A stretch of 64,000 nt of DNA from positions 124,501 to 188,500 of the forward strand of contig WBZZ01003884.1 of the NCBI GenBank assembly GCA_019918135.1, written 5' to 3'. Shown piece by piece: positions 18,201-28,600 of the stretch; the stretch's first letter is position 1; each line of letters starts with the position of its first letter. The position numbers and the translations under genes are program-made. Source of the DNA: Paulinella micropora (lineage: Eukaryota > Cercozoa > Imbricatea > Euglyphida > Paulinellidae). A model generated the notes under the pieces. It was not told where the DNA came from. It searched no databases and saw only the letters and a program-made list of their open reading frames with translations.

Positions 18201-18968
18201 TTATTGAATGTAGACACGGCCCATTTGTCCCAACTGAGCGGAGCGCACGCTGAGGCCCACGAACTGCTCGTGGGTTTCGGCGAGCATGGCCCGCTCCAAT
18301 CTCTGGTCGACCAGGCGCAGGATTTCCTGGTAGAGTTTTTCGGCCCCCAGTCCCTGCAGCCCCGCTTCGTTCACCCCCGGGGCGGCACGCCCGCGCGAGG
18401 CCGAGAGCAGGCTGCGCGCCTCGATCAGGAAACGAGTGCGCGAGTCCTGTCCTTGTATGTCAATCTTGTCGTAATGTTCATCCCTGGTAGGCGGCCTAGT
18501 GAACAAGAGCATGTCGTTGTGCGCCCACCGCTGCCCTACCCCGTAGCGCGGCAGGAATACGTCGCACACCCCCTGCACCTGCACCCGCAACGGCTTCGAC
18601 GGCCGCCCGCCGGGCTCGCTGTCCTCGCCGCAGATGCCCAGAAACGTCCACTCGACGAGCTCCGTGTCTTCGTCGCAGATGCCCGGCGCGGTCTTTTTCT
18701 GGTCCGGTTGTCCGGGCACACAGATTGGCCAGTTGGTGACACAATTAGTCACCTGGATGAAGCTAGTTCGTGATCGGAGGATGGCCGCGTTCTTGGCTAC
18801 CAGCAGGTCGCACGGGCGCAGTTGGATGACTGGCTCGCCCTGGTAGCCAGAGGGTCGGTCGCGCTTGAGGCCGTCGGCTTTGGTCTGCGCCAGGGCGCTG
18901 ATGGCCACCGGGCCGTACTCTTCTTCCTCGGCGTTCAGCACCCCGTACTTGACTCGGCTCCCGTCCAT
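18201..18968 (-). CDS. Unknown 255-residue protein
   Basis: ATG at 18968 (MDGSRVKYGVLN) is preferred over alternative starts further upstream. No signal peptide or membrane segment. It has four Cys spread around residues 78-145, a Pro/charged middle (FTRPPTRDEHYDKIDIQG) and a helical C-terminal third (EKLYQEILRLVDQRLERAMLAE). I do not recognise the family. It converges with the 16974 gene and lies divergent to the Rab-like gene. Confidence 0.65.
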   Translation of the reverse strand: MDGSRVKYGVLNAEEEEYGPVAISALAQTKADGLKRDRPSGYQGEPVIQLRPCDLLVAKNAAILRSRTSFIQVTNCVTNWPICVPGQPDQKKTAPGICDEDTELVEWTFLGICGEDSEPGGRPSKPLRVQVQGVCDVFLPRYGVGQRWAHNDMLLFTRPPTRDEHYDKIDIQGQDSRTRFLIEARSLLSASRGRAAPGVNEAGLQGLGAEKLYQEILRLVDQRLERAMLAETHEQFVGLSVRSAQLGQMGRVYIQ

Positions 18969-19615
18969 CCCGGCACCAGCCACTGAAAGCGTCGGACGGG
19001 CAGAAGAGAACACTGTTGGCAAAAGCCCTCGTCAACCACACACACACAGGTCCGGACAAAAAGAAGGCTCTGCCTATCTCTTCCCCCTTTTTTTTGGGGC
19101 TGGGCTAGCGCACACCTTTCTTTTTTGATTCTTCCCCACCCTTGAATTAAAGATCGTTTCCTGCCTTGGTCAAAGAAGAGTCGTTTTTTTCCCTGCCGCA
19201 CTTTTTTTTGCTCTCTCGGGCGCTCACTCTTTCCCCTCCCTAGCTGTATTCCCCTTTCCCATCCCCTCACCTCCGCGCTATTGTTTTTTGTTTGTCTGTC
19301 TGTTCCCTCCCGTCCTCTGCTTGCACTAGGCGTCCGCTGCCCCTGGAGGTTTTTTTGCTCTTGTCTGTGCTTGGGAGTTTCTCCGTCGCGCCTAACCCCT
19401 TGCCCCCCCCCCCCCCCGCTCGGATACCCTGCATTTCTTTCTGTAGATAGTACCACAAAAAAAAGCAAGCCAACAAAAAGACGAGCCCCCCCCCCCCGCA
19501 GCCCGCCTTGGCTTTATTTCCGGTTTGCCCGTAATCCGGGGAGAGAAAGCACGCGGGCCTCTCCAACAGTAAGCAAAAAAAAACTGGCCCCCACCCCCCC
19601 CAACCCAAAAACCGC
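18969..19615. other. Divergent intergenic region with polypyrimidine leader
   Basis: The plus strand from 19075 to 19600 is C/T-rich with poly-C runs and has a TTTCTTTCTGTAG ending at 19446, 170 bp before the Rab-like ATG. No gene supported. Confidence 0.5.
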
Positions 19616-20227
19616 ATGCAAAAACAGAACGGGAAGTATCTCAAGGTAGTCTTGCTGGGCTCTTCGAGCGCGGGCAAGTCGTCCCTCCTGCAGAAGTTGG
19701 CGGATGGTACGTCACCTGACGACTGCCACACACCCGCTACGGTTGGTCTCGATTTCAAGGTCTTGCCCGCCATGGAGCTTGATAACCAACTGCATCAGAT
19801 CTGGGTCTGGGACACGGCCGGACAGGAGCGCTTCGACTGCATGATTGCCAACTACATGCGAGGTGCGCACCTGGCCCTGATCTGCTGCAGCTTAGAAAAA
19901 GAAAACTTCCAAGAAGCCGTGCTGAGGTGGTTCAACAATTTTGCGAAAGACAGCGGAGAGGAGATCTTGTTTGTGCTGGTGGGCTGCCAGCGCGACCGCA
20001 GCTACGAGGGCGCAGTGCAAGATCTGCAAGGCAACAGTAACTTGCGGGATAAATTCGGCAAGCGGATCCTGGATACCAGCGCCAAGACAGACTCACGAGC
20101 AGACTTGCTGGCTAAGATCCGGCCTTTTCTGGTGGAGGCGGCCGAGCTGTACCATAAACGAGCGGAAAAGACACTGGTCGGCCTGGACGTGAGCCACGAC
20201 TCTAACACCAAGACGGGCTGTTGCTAG
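19616..20227 (+). CDS. Rab/Ras-like small GTPase with prenylation-type C-terminus
   Basis: A 203-residue protein of normal Rab length. G1/P-loop GSSSAGKSS at residues 15-23; G3 WDTAGQE at about 64-70; G5-like TSAKT at about 152-156. The G4 position, normally NKxD, reads GCQRDRS, so guanine specificity may be altered. The protein ends TGCC, a Rab-type dicysteine that host geranylgeranyltransferase could modify for membrane attachment. In hosts such proteins control vesicle traffic. A viral copy could redirect membranes or mimic a host Rab; that is inference. Preceded by a polypyrimidine leader and convergent with the 20333 gene. Confidence 0.88.
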   Translation: MQKQNGKYLKVVLLGSSSAGKSSLLQKLADGTSPDDCHTPATVGLDFKVLPAMELDNQLHQIWVWDTAGQERFDCMIANYMRGAHLALICCSLEKENFQEAVLRWFNNFAKDSGEEILFVLVGCQRDRSYEGAVQDLQGNSNLRDKFGKRILDTSAKTDSRADLLAKIRPFLVEAAELYHKRAEKTLVGLDVSHDSNTKTGCC

Positions 20228-20332
20228 AAAAAACTACGGCGGCCCCTCTTTCTTTTTTCTCCGGCCGTTCCTCCCTTTCTCAAGAAAAAGGGCCAGTCCG
20301 ACAATTTCTTTTTTATAACTAAAATGTGAGCT

Positions 20333-22360
20333 TCAGTCCTTGACTTGGCTGAAAACTGCCGGCGCGCCAACAGAGCTTTGTTGGTACCAGACAGCGAAGC
20401 CGTCCGCCAGCTGCACCAGCACCGCGCCGGCCGCCGGCGGGTTCTGGGGAAAGCAGCTGCGGGGCCAGAGGGTGTACAGGGGAGAGTAGCTTTGTGGGTC
20501 ACTCCAGTAGCCGTCCCGGATAAGCCGGTGATAGTTTTCTTGGCTCTGCCGGCTGTCTAGCGGCTTGGGCAGCAGGGGCGGTGGTACTACGGACTCTAGG
20601 AGCGCTAGGGCCACACTAGCGTCCGGCGCGACCGGCAGCAGGTCGACGACGCTGCCACAACCCCTGGCGCCGCCACAGCCCCGGCACGGCCGGTGGCTGT
20701 CCAGCAGGCAGCACATGGGGGCACCCACGCGCATCAGCTGGTCGGAGCCCGGGTAGCCCCCGGCCCGCACCGCGAACTGCCCGGGAGAGTGGTCCTGCGG
20801 GCAGAACAGGAAAGAAACGTCCCGGTAGCCCCGCGCGTTCTGGGTGACGTACGGGCTCTGGCGCGAGTGCCGCGGGGCCGGGCCGGTGGCCGCTGTCCAG
20901 TGCGGCCGGTGCAGGAAGTGTTCCCTGAGCAGGGGCTGCACGCCGCCGCCGGCCAGCAGGTTCTGGTTGGCCAGCGTGATGACCGTGCAGTCTACGAGGA
21001 GCAGCGGCAGAGTGACCGCCCGGCTCTTCTGGCGGGCCTGCTCGACGGTCCTGCCCAGCCGTTGGCCTCGTGCTAGCAGCCAGTCCGACGGTACCAGCAG
21101 GCAGAACACGTGGCACTGCACCCCGGCGTCATCGCGGGGTAGGCGCGTTTCGTTGGAGACCTGGGCGCTCCGCAGCGCCGCCTCGAACTCGCGCGCCGCC
21201 GCGACGGGCACCTCCTGCCGAGCCACACTGCCGGTGGCAAAGGCCACGCTGCCCACTACGAGGGTGGTGCGGTAGAACTTGAGTGCGCACGTCACGATTA
21301 GCGCCAGCAGGGGCGGCAGCGCTGGTACAATCGTCGAAATCGACTCGCACCAGCACAAGAAACTCTCGGACTGGATGTAGCAGCTCAGCGACAGGCTCTC
21401 GCAGTCGTCCGCACGCCGGGCCGCGAGCTCGCCCGGCAGGTCCAGCGTGTGCAGCACCTGGTCCCGCAAACGGAATTTGTGCCGGCCGCACCCGGGGGTG
21501 CACACGTCCAGCCTGTCCTCCAAATACCACTGCGCCCGGGGCAGGAACCCGACCAGTTCGGCCAGGACCTCGCCGCCCAGCGCCAGCAGCCGCGGCTCGT
21601 CGACGGCGTCTGCTAACCACTCGTGCGGTGCCTTGCCCTTTAGTTCCTGCTGCTGCCAGACCAGCGCTTCTGTTAGGCCCAGGCGCCGCAGGGCCCAGGC
21701 GCAGTGGTACGCCCAGTGGCACAACAACGGCTGTGCCACGGCGGCCCGCCACTTCTCGTCCGCGGTGGCAGCCCCGGCGCAAACGTCCTCCGCCCCCTTA
21801 AGTTGCTCGGCCGTGGGCGCTTGGTGCGCGGCCCTGACCTGCTGGCGCAGCAGCCACATCTGCACCGTCCCCGGCATCCGGCAAGCGAACAAGTTCTCGC
21901 GGAAGTAGTCCAGATGTCTCACCCGGTCGGTAGTCTGTGCGAACGGTACGTTGGAATCCATTACACACTTGTTAAATCTGGTGGACAGCTGTTCTAGCCG
22001 GACGGTAAGCCCGGTCCTAGCTGTCTTTGCCGCTCTCCGGTGACTATCGTCCGCGGTCCAGCGGAGGCCTTGAATACTGAACGCCCCGGCCCCCGACCAT
22101 CCGTCCGCCCACAGCAACGTTCGGTCCAGGCACGTGATGCCCTGGTGCCCAACCGACAGCGGCACCAGGCCGAAGAGGCTGACGGCCACGGGGCGCGCGG
22201 GGTCTGCTCTGGCTTGGATGTCCCAGCGGTTCTTTTTAGTATCTAGACACTCTAGTTGGTCTGGTAAGTGTACCTGCCTGAGCTGGCACCAGAGCCGGTC
22301 GTAACAGCCGGGCAGGCCCGCCCTGAGCGCGAGCTCAAAGCTGAGCTCGCTCGCTGGCAT
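20333..22360 (-). CDS. Unknown cysteine-containing membrane protein (675 residues)
   Basis: ATG at 22360 (MPASELSFELALRAG); the frame stays open to 22420 through an A/T-rich leader, which I exclude. Residues 1-340 are Leu/Ala/Arg/Trp-rich and globular in appearance. A strongly hydrophobic stretch near residues 350-385 (ISTIVPALPPLLALIVTCAL) is a likely membrane segment. The C-terminal half has a Cys cluster (CRGCGGARGCG) and ends in ordered sequence. No N-terminal signal peptide, so topology is unclear. I do not recognise the family. Its upstream side borders the 22.4-23.6 kb hairpin repeat region. Confidence 0.7.
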   Translation of the reverse strand: MPASELSFELALRAGLPGCYDRLWCQLRQVHLPDQLECLDTKKNRWDIQARADPARPVAVSLFGLVPLSVGHQGITCLDRTLLWADGWSGAGAFSIQGLRWTADDSHRRAAKTARTGLTVRLEQLSTRFNKCVMDSNVPFAQTTDRVRHLDYFRENLFACRMPGTVQMWLLRQQVRAAHQAPTAEQLKGAEDVCAGAATADEKWRAAVAQPLLCHWAYHCAWALRRLGLTEALVWQQQELKGKAPHEWLADAVDEPRLLALGGEVLAELVGFLPRAQWYLEDRLDVCTPGCGRHKFRLRDQVLHTLDLPGELAARRADDCESLSLSCYIQSESFLCWCESISTIVPALPPLLALIVTCALKFYRTTLVVGSVAFATGSVARQEVPVAAAREFEAALRSAQVSNETRLPRDDAGVQCHVFCLLVPSDWLLARGQRLGRTVEQARQKSRAVTLPLLLVDCTVITLANQNLLAGGGVQPLLREHFLHRPHWTAATGPAPRHSRQSPYVTQNARGYRDVSFLFCPQDHSPGQFAVRAGGYPGSDQLMRVGAPMCCLLDSHRPCRGCGGARGCGSVVDLLPVAPDASVALALLESVVPPPLLPKPLDSRQSQENYHRLIRDGYWSDPQSYSPLYTLWPRSCFPQNPPAAGAVLVQLADGFAVWYQQSSVGAPAVFSQVKD

Positions 22361-22635
22361 GGCACAGAAAGTGTCTGGCAGAGTTGCTGTTTTTTTTTTA
22401 AATAAGGACCAGCAGCCCAAAATCAGGGGGTACTAGAAAGAGATTTGGGAAAATATACGCGGAAAGAGGGGGAGGGAGGGAAAGAGAAGGCGAGCGCGGA
22501 TTCGTCATTGTGACCGCAGATTTCGGCAATGGAAAATGTCCTTGCCATTGCCGAAATTCCAGCCGATACGGCTGAAAGAGGCACTTTCTACTCCCCACCG
22601 CAAAATCCGGCGAAATTTGGGCATCGAGTAACAAA

Positions 22636-22806
22636 AATCAATTCCAGGACATTTCGGCACTGGCAAGTTTAGTGAAGCAAAATCTTGGGGAAGAAGGTAC
22701 GGGAGGGGAATATTTATTCAATTTTTTCCCCGCCCGCACTTTTTTCCCCAAGATTTCGCTACACTCAACTTGCCAGTGCCGAAATGTCCTGGAATTGATT
22801 TTTTTT
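22636..22806. repeat. Hairpin element copy 1
   Basis: Arms begin AAAATCAATTCCAGGACATT and end with the inverted equivalent at 22806. Arms of about 75 bp surround a loop region whose order is GGGAGGGG-AATATTTATTCAATT-CCCCGCCCGC. Its loop is inverted relative to copies 2 and 3. Confidence 0.85.
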
Positions 22807-22975
22807 CGGTGGGTGCCGCAGATTCCGGCCAAAAGCGACTATCCGCAAACTCCGGTGTTCTGCGTTAGCGAGTGAAATTAGTCGCAAACTGCGGCAGAAA
22901 GGAATTTGTGCGCAAATCTCGGCAATTAGAAAGTTGCTGCCAAAATCGCCGCATATCGCAGCACCCACAGAAAAG

Positions 22976-23149
22976 AAAAATCAATTCCAGGACATTTCGG
23001 CACTGGCAAGTTTGGTGTAGCGAAATCTTGGGGAAAAAAGTGCGGGCGGGGAAAAAATTGAATAAATATTCCCCTCCCGTACATTCTTCCCCAGAATTTT
23101 GCTACACTAAACTTGCCAGTGCCGAAATGTTCTGAAATCGATTTTTTTT
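22976..23149. repeat. Hairpin element copy 2
   Basis: Same arms as copy 1. The central loop reads in the opposite orientation: GCGGGCGGGG first, then AATTGAATAAATATT, then CCCCTCCC. Arms have mismatches (ATTTTGC against CGAAATC), so it is diverged, not a fresh duplication. Confidence 0.85.
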
Positions 23150-23319
23150 TCGGTGGGTGCCGCAAATTTCGGCAAAAAGCGACTATCCGCAAACTCTGGT
23201 GTTCTGCGTTAGCGAGTGAAATTAGTCGCAAATTGCGGCAGAAAGGAATTTGTGCGCAAATCTCGGCAATTAGAAAGTTGCGGCCAGATTCGCCGCATAT
23301 CACAGCACTCACAGAAAAA

Positions 23320-23493
23320 AAAATCAATTCCAGAACATTTCGGCACTGGCAAGTTTGGTGTAGCAAAATTCTGGGGAAGAAAGTGCGGGCGGGGAAAAAA
23401 TTGAATAAATATTTCCCTCCCGTATATTCTTCCCCAAAATTTCGCTACACTCAACTTGCCAGTGCCGAAATGTCCTGAAATCGATTTTTTTTC
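23320..23493. repeat. Hairpin element copy 3
   Basis: Loop orientation as in copy 2, same arms with a few substitutions, followed by the same spacer start (CGGTGGGTGCCGCA) found after copies 1 and 2. Confidence 0.85.
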
Positions 23494-23660
23494 GGTGGGT
23501 GCCGCAGATTCCGGCAAAAAGCGACTGTCCGCAAACTTCAGTATCTTTCTGTTGGCAATGACTGTCCGCAAATTCCGGCCAAATCACAGCTTGAGAAAAA
23601 TTTAGTCGGCCTGGCCGGAATCCGTCTTTTTAATTAGAGCTGCACAGCGACGAGCGCAGC

Positions 23661-25229
23661 TCAGAGGTACGTAAATTCACGGCCCCGGAACTCTCGCGCG
23701 AAAGCCTCGACGGCCCTATTGCTAAGAGTAGAGCCAAAGATCACCAAGGTCTGCAAGTTAGGCATTTGCCGGAAGTGCTTAAACACCCGGTCATCAAGCC
23801 CAACACAAGCAGTAAATGCTAGGAGCCGCAGATCTGGCAGCTCTTTCAGATGCCTAACAGCCGAAGACCGCAGATTTTTACAGCTGCTTATTCGTAGCTC
23901 TTGCAACAGTGTCAGCCGCGACAAATGCCGGAACTGCTTTTCGTCAACTTGTGGACCACCCCGGAGATCCAATCTTTGCAAGTTGCCTGGCAGCTCAACA
24001 AGTTCGGTCGTACCCAACAGTTGCAGTGAAAGGTCTTGCAGCGCGTAGAGCCCAGACAACGACTTGACGTCATCCAGCACACAGCCGAACAGATTCAGCT
24101 TTTGCAGACAGTGTTGCAGACCGGACAAATATGGCAGCCCCGCAGAGGTGAGGCCCTTACAATCAGACAGATTTAGCTCTTGCAACAAAGTCAACCGCGC
24201 CACACTGGTAAGCCCCGCGTTGGTTATGTTACGATTGCACGCCAGATTCAGGACCCGCAGTTCCCGTAAGTCTCTCAGCTGTTGCAGTGCGTCGTCGCTG
24301 ACGTGGCAACTAGCGAGGTGTAGCTCCTGCAGCCGGGGCAGGCCCGCGACGAACTGAAGATCAGTGGGTATAGAGTCTAGGTTCAAATACCGTAGTTGGT
24401 GCAGGCTTGAGAGCCACCTTAGTTCCGTTTGGCCAAGGCCGCGACAAAAGCGCAAAGACAAGTACTCGAGCCTGCGGAGGTTGGACAAATGTCCGAGGGC
24501 GGTGTCAGTGAGCCCTTTGCAGCTTGTCAGGTTTAGGCGTTGCAGTTGTGGCAGTGTTGTTATCCAGCCCAACTCACCGGGCACTAGGTTATAAGACAAA
24601 TCGAGCTGTCGCAGCTGGGCCTGCGTACCAATGACGCGGCAGAGGTTGGTGCCCAGCAGTTCCTCCGGGCTACGGTTCAAAAGTAGGGTGTCTGGCTTTT
24701 TAACCCCTAGGTACGAAATGAGTGTTTCTTCGGTCGCGTAACGGCAGTTGCTCAGCCAGCTCTGGCACGGCGCCAACGGAAACCTTTCTTTGGGTGGGTA
24801 GTCAAGGCGGCCCAGGCCACGCAGGCCGTGGATGCCCGCGGCCTCCCTGAGGTCCTCGTCCGTGACTGTGTCCAACAGGATAGTCTGAACAGCAATCCTG
24901 TGCTCTCTCACCAGCCGCAACACAGCGGATCCGTCGCCTTCAACCGTTAAGCAAGTAATCTCCCGCCATTCCCGCCAGCGGGCCACTGGGATCGGCGGGG
25001 CATCCCTACGCACGCGCAGCGCGGGGAACGACGCCGGGGGTGTTTTCTTGCCCGCGTCCTTGCAAACCAGGGACCAGACCGCGAACCACCACGACATGTC
25101 CGAGACCAGGGTGCAGACCATTTCCCAGACATCAGCGGGCAGGCCTAGCAGAGCACCAGCCGGCACGTCCGGCGCAGGAGCGTCCAAACCTAGGCTGCCG
25201 GCTGCTCTGCGGCGCCTCTTCCTCTGCAT
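23661..25229 (-). CDS. F-box / leucine-rich repeat protein
   Basis: A 522-residue protein with ATG at 25229. An F-box-like motif lies at about residues 27-60 (LLGLPADVWEMVCTLVSD then WSLVCKDAG). From about 190 to the end there are roughly a dozen LRRs of the cysteine-containing FBXL/AMN1 type, for example LEYLSLRFCRGLGQTELRWL. In hosts such proteins are substrate receptors of SCF (Skp1-Cul1-F-box) ubiquitin ligases: the F-box binds Skp1 and the LRR selects the target. A viral copy may redirect host ubiquitination (inference). A basic start (RKRRRR) could act as a nuclear signal. Target unknown. Confidence 0.85.
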   Translation of the reverse strand: MQRKRRRRAAGSLGLDAPAPDVPAGALLGLPADVWEMVCTLVSDMSWWFAVWSLVCKDAGKKTPPASFPALRVRRDAPPIPVARWREWREITCLTVEGDGSAVLRLVREHRIAVQTILLDTVTDEDLREAAGIHGLRGLGRLDYPPKERFPLAPCQSWLSNCRYATEETLISYLGVKKPDTLLLNRSPEELLGTNLCRVIGTQAQLRQLDLSYNLVPGELGWITTLPQLQRLNLTSCKGLTDTALGHLSNLRRLEYLSLRFCRGLGQTELRWLSSLHQLRYLNLDSIPTDLQFVAGLPRLQELHLASCHVSDDALQQLRDLRELRVLNLACNRNITNAGLTSVARLTLLQELNLSDCKGLTSAGLPYLSGLQHCLQKLNLFGCVLDDVKSLSGLYALQDLSLQLLGTTELVELPGNLQRLDLRGGPQVDEKQFRHLSRLTLLQELRISSCKNLRSSAVRHLKELPDLRLLAFTACVGLDDRVFKHFRQMPNLQTLVIFGSTLSNRAVEAFAREFRGREFTYL

Positions 25230-25646
25230 CGATTTTAAAATTTTACTTAGCTAGCCGGCCGGCAGCCTGATGGCAGGGAGGAGGTGGGGGGGGGGGGGAG
25301 AAATACTTTTGTTGGTGTCCAGGCAGGAACTACGGGGCCCGTGCACGCACAGACAACCCCCCCCCCCCTCTCCGCGCCCGGACCCCTCCCCCGGCAACGA
25401 ACAGCACACAAAAAAAAAGGCCGTGCTCTTCTCAAATCCCTCCCCTCTTTTCTGTTGCAACAAGGGCCTCCCTCCCCTCTCCCCCCCCCCCCCCGCTCAA
25501 TTGCAGCTAGCTTCTCGTGACATAACACACGGGGCTCCGGCGGGCGTGAGCCAGAGAAAGAATAACAAAAGAGACAGCTTTGTGGGCGCAGTTACTTCTC
25601 TCTTCCCCTAACCCCTCCTTCCCAATTCTCCCCCCCCCCCCCCCGC
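25230..25646. other. Divergent intergenic region, polypyrimidine on plus strand
   Basis: Contains several poly-C runs, a TTGCAG ending at 25506 (141 bp before the glycoprotein ATG) and a final poly-C run that directly abuts the ATG at 25647. No gene supported. Confidence 0.5.
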
Positions 25647-28600
25647 ATGCTGCTGCTGGGGCTGCTGCACGCCTCGGTCGCTTGGGCCGTGGCCTGGGGC
25701 GAGGCCACCGCCTTTGCGCGGGTTCGCTCGGTCATCCCGCTAGGCTCGGGATCCCAAGTCCGCGTCGTCGTCGAATCGCGCGGCTGTGTCGACTCAGTGT
25801 GCAGAGCTCTAGCCACCTTCACCGACAACGGGCAGGAGTTCCAAGTGCCACTAGCAGTTTCCGCGCCGTTTGTGGAGTTCGGCAGCACGGAACTGATCGG
25901 CTTCACACCCAGCTGGACCCGCGTCGTCACGGCGAGCGTGTCACTGACTGACGACGTGGACGGGGGGATGCTGGCGCGCACGGTCGATGAATTCCTGAAG
26001 GAGACGTCGGATCCCGTGTTCAACAGCACCACCAACTCTAGCAACCCCAAGTCGCTGAAAGACCCCGGCACGCCGCCGCCGCCGCACGCAACCAATCCCA
26101 ACGCCACCTCCGGCCTGTTTGCGGGCGCCCTGAACATACTAGACCAGCAGTCCAACTGCACGGCGCGGCGCCGCCGTCGTGCCTTGCTACAAGCTATTAG
26201 TAGCGACCTGACGCTGACCAAGATCCAAACCGCGTGCACCGAGTTTGCCGACGCGTGGAAAGAGCTCAAGCAGATGAGCCTGGACGCGATCAAGCAGTTT
26301 AATCTGACCAAAGTGGCCGACGAGAGCGCGGAGAACGATGCCAACACGGTGCTCGCCGACTGCCTGGCCAGCTCGCTCACGGCCGTGTCGTCCAAGTGCC
26401 TAAACATGACGACCTGCGCCGAGAACGAGGTCAGGAACATCAAGTATGACCTGGACCTGAAAATGTCCAACGCGTACACCACGGAGCTGTTGTACCTGCG
26501 CAACATGTACACGCGCGAGCTGGACCAGTTCAAGGCCTCGACCGATTTCGCTGATGATTGGAAGTCCATGGTGGATGACTACCAGACGACCAATGCGCAG
26601 ATCGGCGCGGCCAGGGACAAGGTGGCGGGGCTGCTCACCCGCGTCAACACCTCGGTCTCGGCGCTGGAGGATCAGCTGACGGCTACGGCCGACTTTTACG
26701 ACGAGATCCTGCGGCGCCACGTAAGCCTGGTGGAAAACACGACGCAGCAGGTGCTGAACGCCAACGGGGCCGTGCGGCGGGCGATTACCGTCGTGGAGGG
26801 CCAGATCAACGCGCTGCTGTCGCGCGCCGACGGCGCGGAGTTCATCACGGAGCGCAACCGGCTGTTCATGCAGGCGCTGCTGGAGAAGGCGGTGAGCGCG
26901 TCGGCCGTGTGGGGCAGCCTGGCCAGGGTCTTAGAGCTGATCCACACTCGCGCCGACTCCAAGGCGTCGCTGGTGCGCGGCCTGTTCAGCGCCCTGCAGG
27001 ACTCGATCGAGCAGGGCTGGTCGCCGCTGCTGACCGACGGCGGCCGGCGGCCCCTGTTGCTGTTCAACGAGACCACCGGGGCGCCCAGCTGGTTCGCGGT
27101 TAGGGGCAGCGCCTGGGTTTCGATTCGTCCGGTGCCCTTGGCAGTCCGTGTGGGGCGGGGTTCTTGCTACCAGAGCGTGGCGCCCGTGTTGTTGGAGAGG
27201 CGCACGTTGTGGCTCGAGTGCAACCTCGTGCCGTTGTCCATCGAGAACCAGCAGTACGACTCGATGCTGCAGACCACGCTGCTGCTCGGCCCGCGGGGGT
27301 GCACCGGCCGCGGTTGTACTTGCGTGCTGCAGCGCCGCGTCGAGGTCTCAACCGCGGAGGACACGCGCCTGAGCTGGCTGGGCGTGACCGCGCAGGCGTT
27401 CGCCGCGCAGCTGGGGGTGTATAATTTGACCCTGCCGACGCCCGCCGCCACCGGCGCGTGGCTGGCCCCGGCTGGCTGGACCGAGTGCGCCAGCGGAAAC
27501 GAGAGCGGCCTGGAGGCCGTGACCAATGTCCTGCGCGGCGAGTTCTGCCGTCCTGTCGACGGGGACGGCACACAGTGGGACTGGGTCAGGAACGGCTACT
27601 GCGGCCGCCCGCGGCCAACCAGCGGTGCCTGGGGCAACCTCACCGACAGCTTGCTGGCCGCGCTGGACGGCCTCTGCAACGGCACCGCCAACAGCACGCG
27701 CGCCCTGAATGCGGTGTGGGCGAACGCACGCAACGGGCTGGTCGTGAGGCACTTCACGTGGCCGTTCGTGCAGCGGCTGCTGGACCAGCTCAACGCCAGT
27801 TCGGCCGAAGCGAAGGCGCTGGAGGCACAGCTCGGTCCGAACTGCGCCGCGAGCCCCGGCGAGTACTCGGTGATGGTAGCTAAGACCGGCGGCTCCGCGC
27901 TGGGCGCGTCGCGGCTCGCGCAGCGCGCGAGGGCCGCACCGGCGCCCCCAGAGTCCGAGGCCGAGCTGTCGCTGACGTTCCACCCCGCGCTGCTGTTCTG
28001 GGACGACCTGCTAACGAGCGTGCCCATCATGCGCCGCCAGGCCGCGCAGCTCCGCGCGCTGGCACAGGGCGAGCTGCCCTCGCCGACCGTGACGTCGACG
28101 AGGCGCGGCCGCCGGGACCTGACGTACGGGCCCAAGGCGTCGCGCGGGCAAGTGACGCTCAACTCGGCCGGCGCCGGCGTCTCTAAGGCGCCGCAGCTGC
28201 AGCTGCAGGAGGACGAGGCCTCGGCCGCGCTGGCCTCCGCGGACCTCAGCGAGCTGTGGTTGCTCGGCGACCGCCGGGCGGTGGCTTCGGCCGCTGTCGA
28301 GCCCGGGGTTAACGGCACGGTGGAGCGGGCCAGCTGGGTCAACGTGTACGAGCGCCTGCTACCCGCCCAGCTGTATTTCGCCGGTTACCCCTACTGCCTG
28401 GACAAGCCGTGCCCGGTGCGCGCCACCGCGGTAGATAGTGCCAGCGGGCTGGTCCGGGCCTACCGCTCGATTAACGCGTCAGCGGCCACAATTGCCACGG
28501 ACGCCAATGCCTCGCACCCGTTCGGCTCCGCTAGCTACAGCAGCGCGCCCGACGGCCTGCAGATGTACGTGCACGACCTCCCGCAGACGCTGCTGAAGCC

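Larger units (their letters stand above)
22421..23640. repeat. Non-coding repeat region with three long hairpin elements
   Basis: A 1.2-kb region distinct from the coding DNA. It holds three copies of a roughly 170-bp imperfect palindrome separated by related spacers of about 170 bp, giving a period near 340 bp. Spacers carry many short variants of CGCAAATTCCGGC, in places forming small palindromes. Short frames across it come from the inverted symmetry. Candidates are a replication origin, a recombination or packaging site, or amplified MITE-like elements. Confidence 0.85.

Noticed and set aside
22872..23571. Several related frames in the hairpin region
   Set aside because: Their mutual similarity follows from the inverted and direct DNA repeats; no codon bias and no domain.
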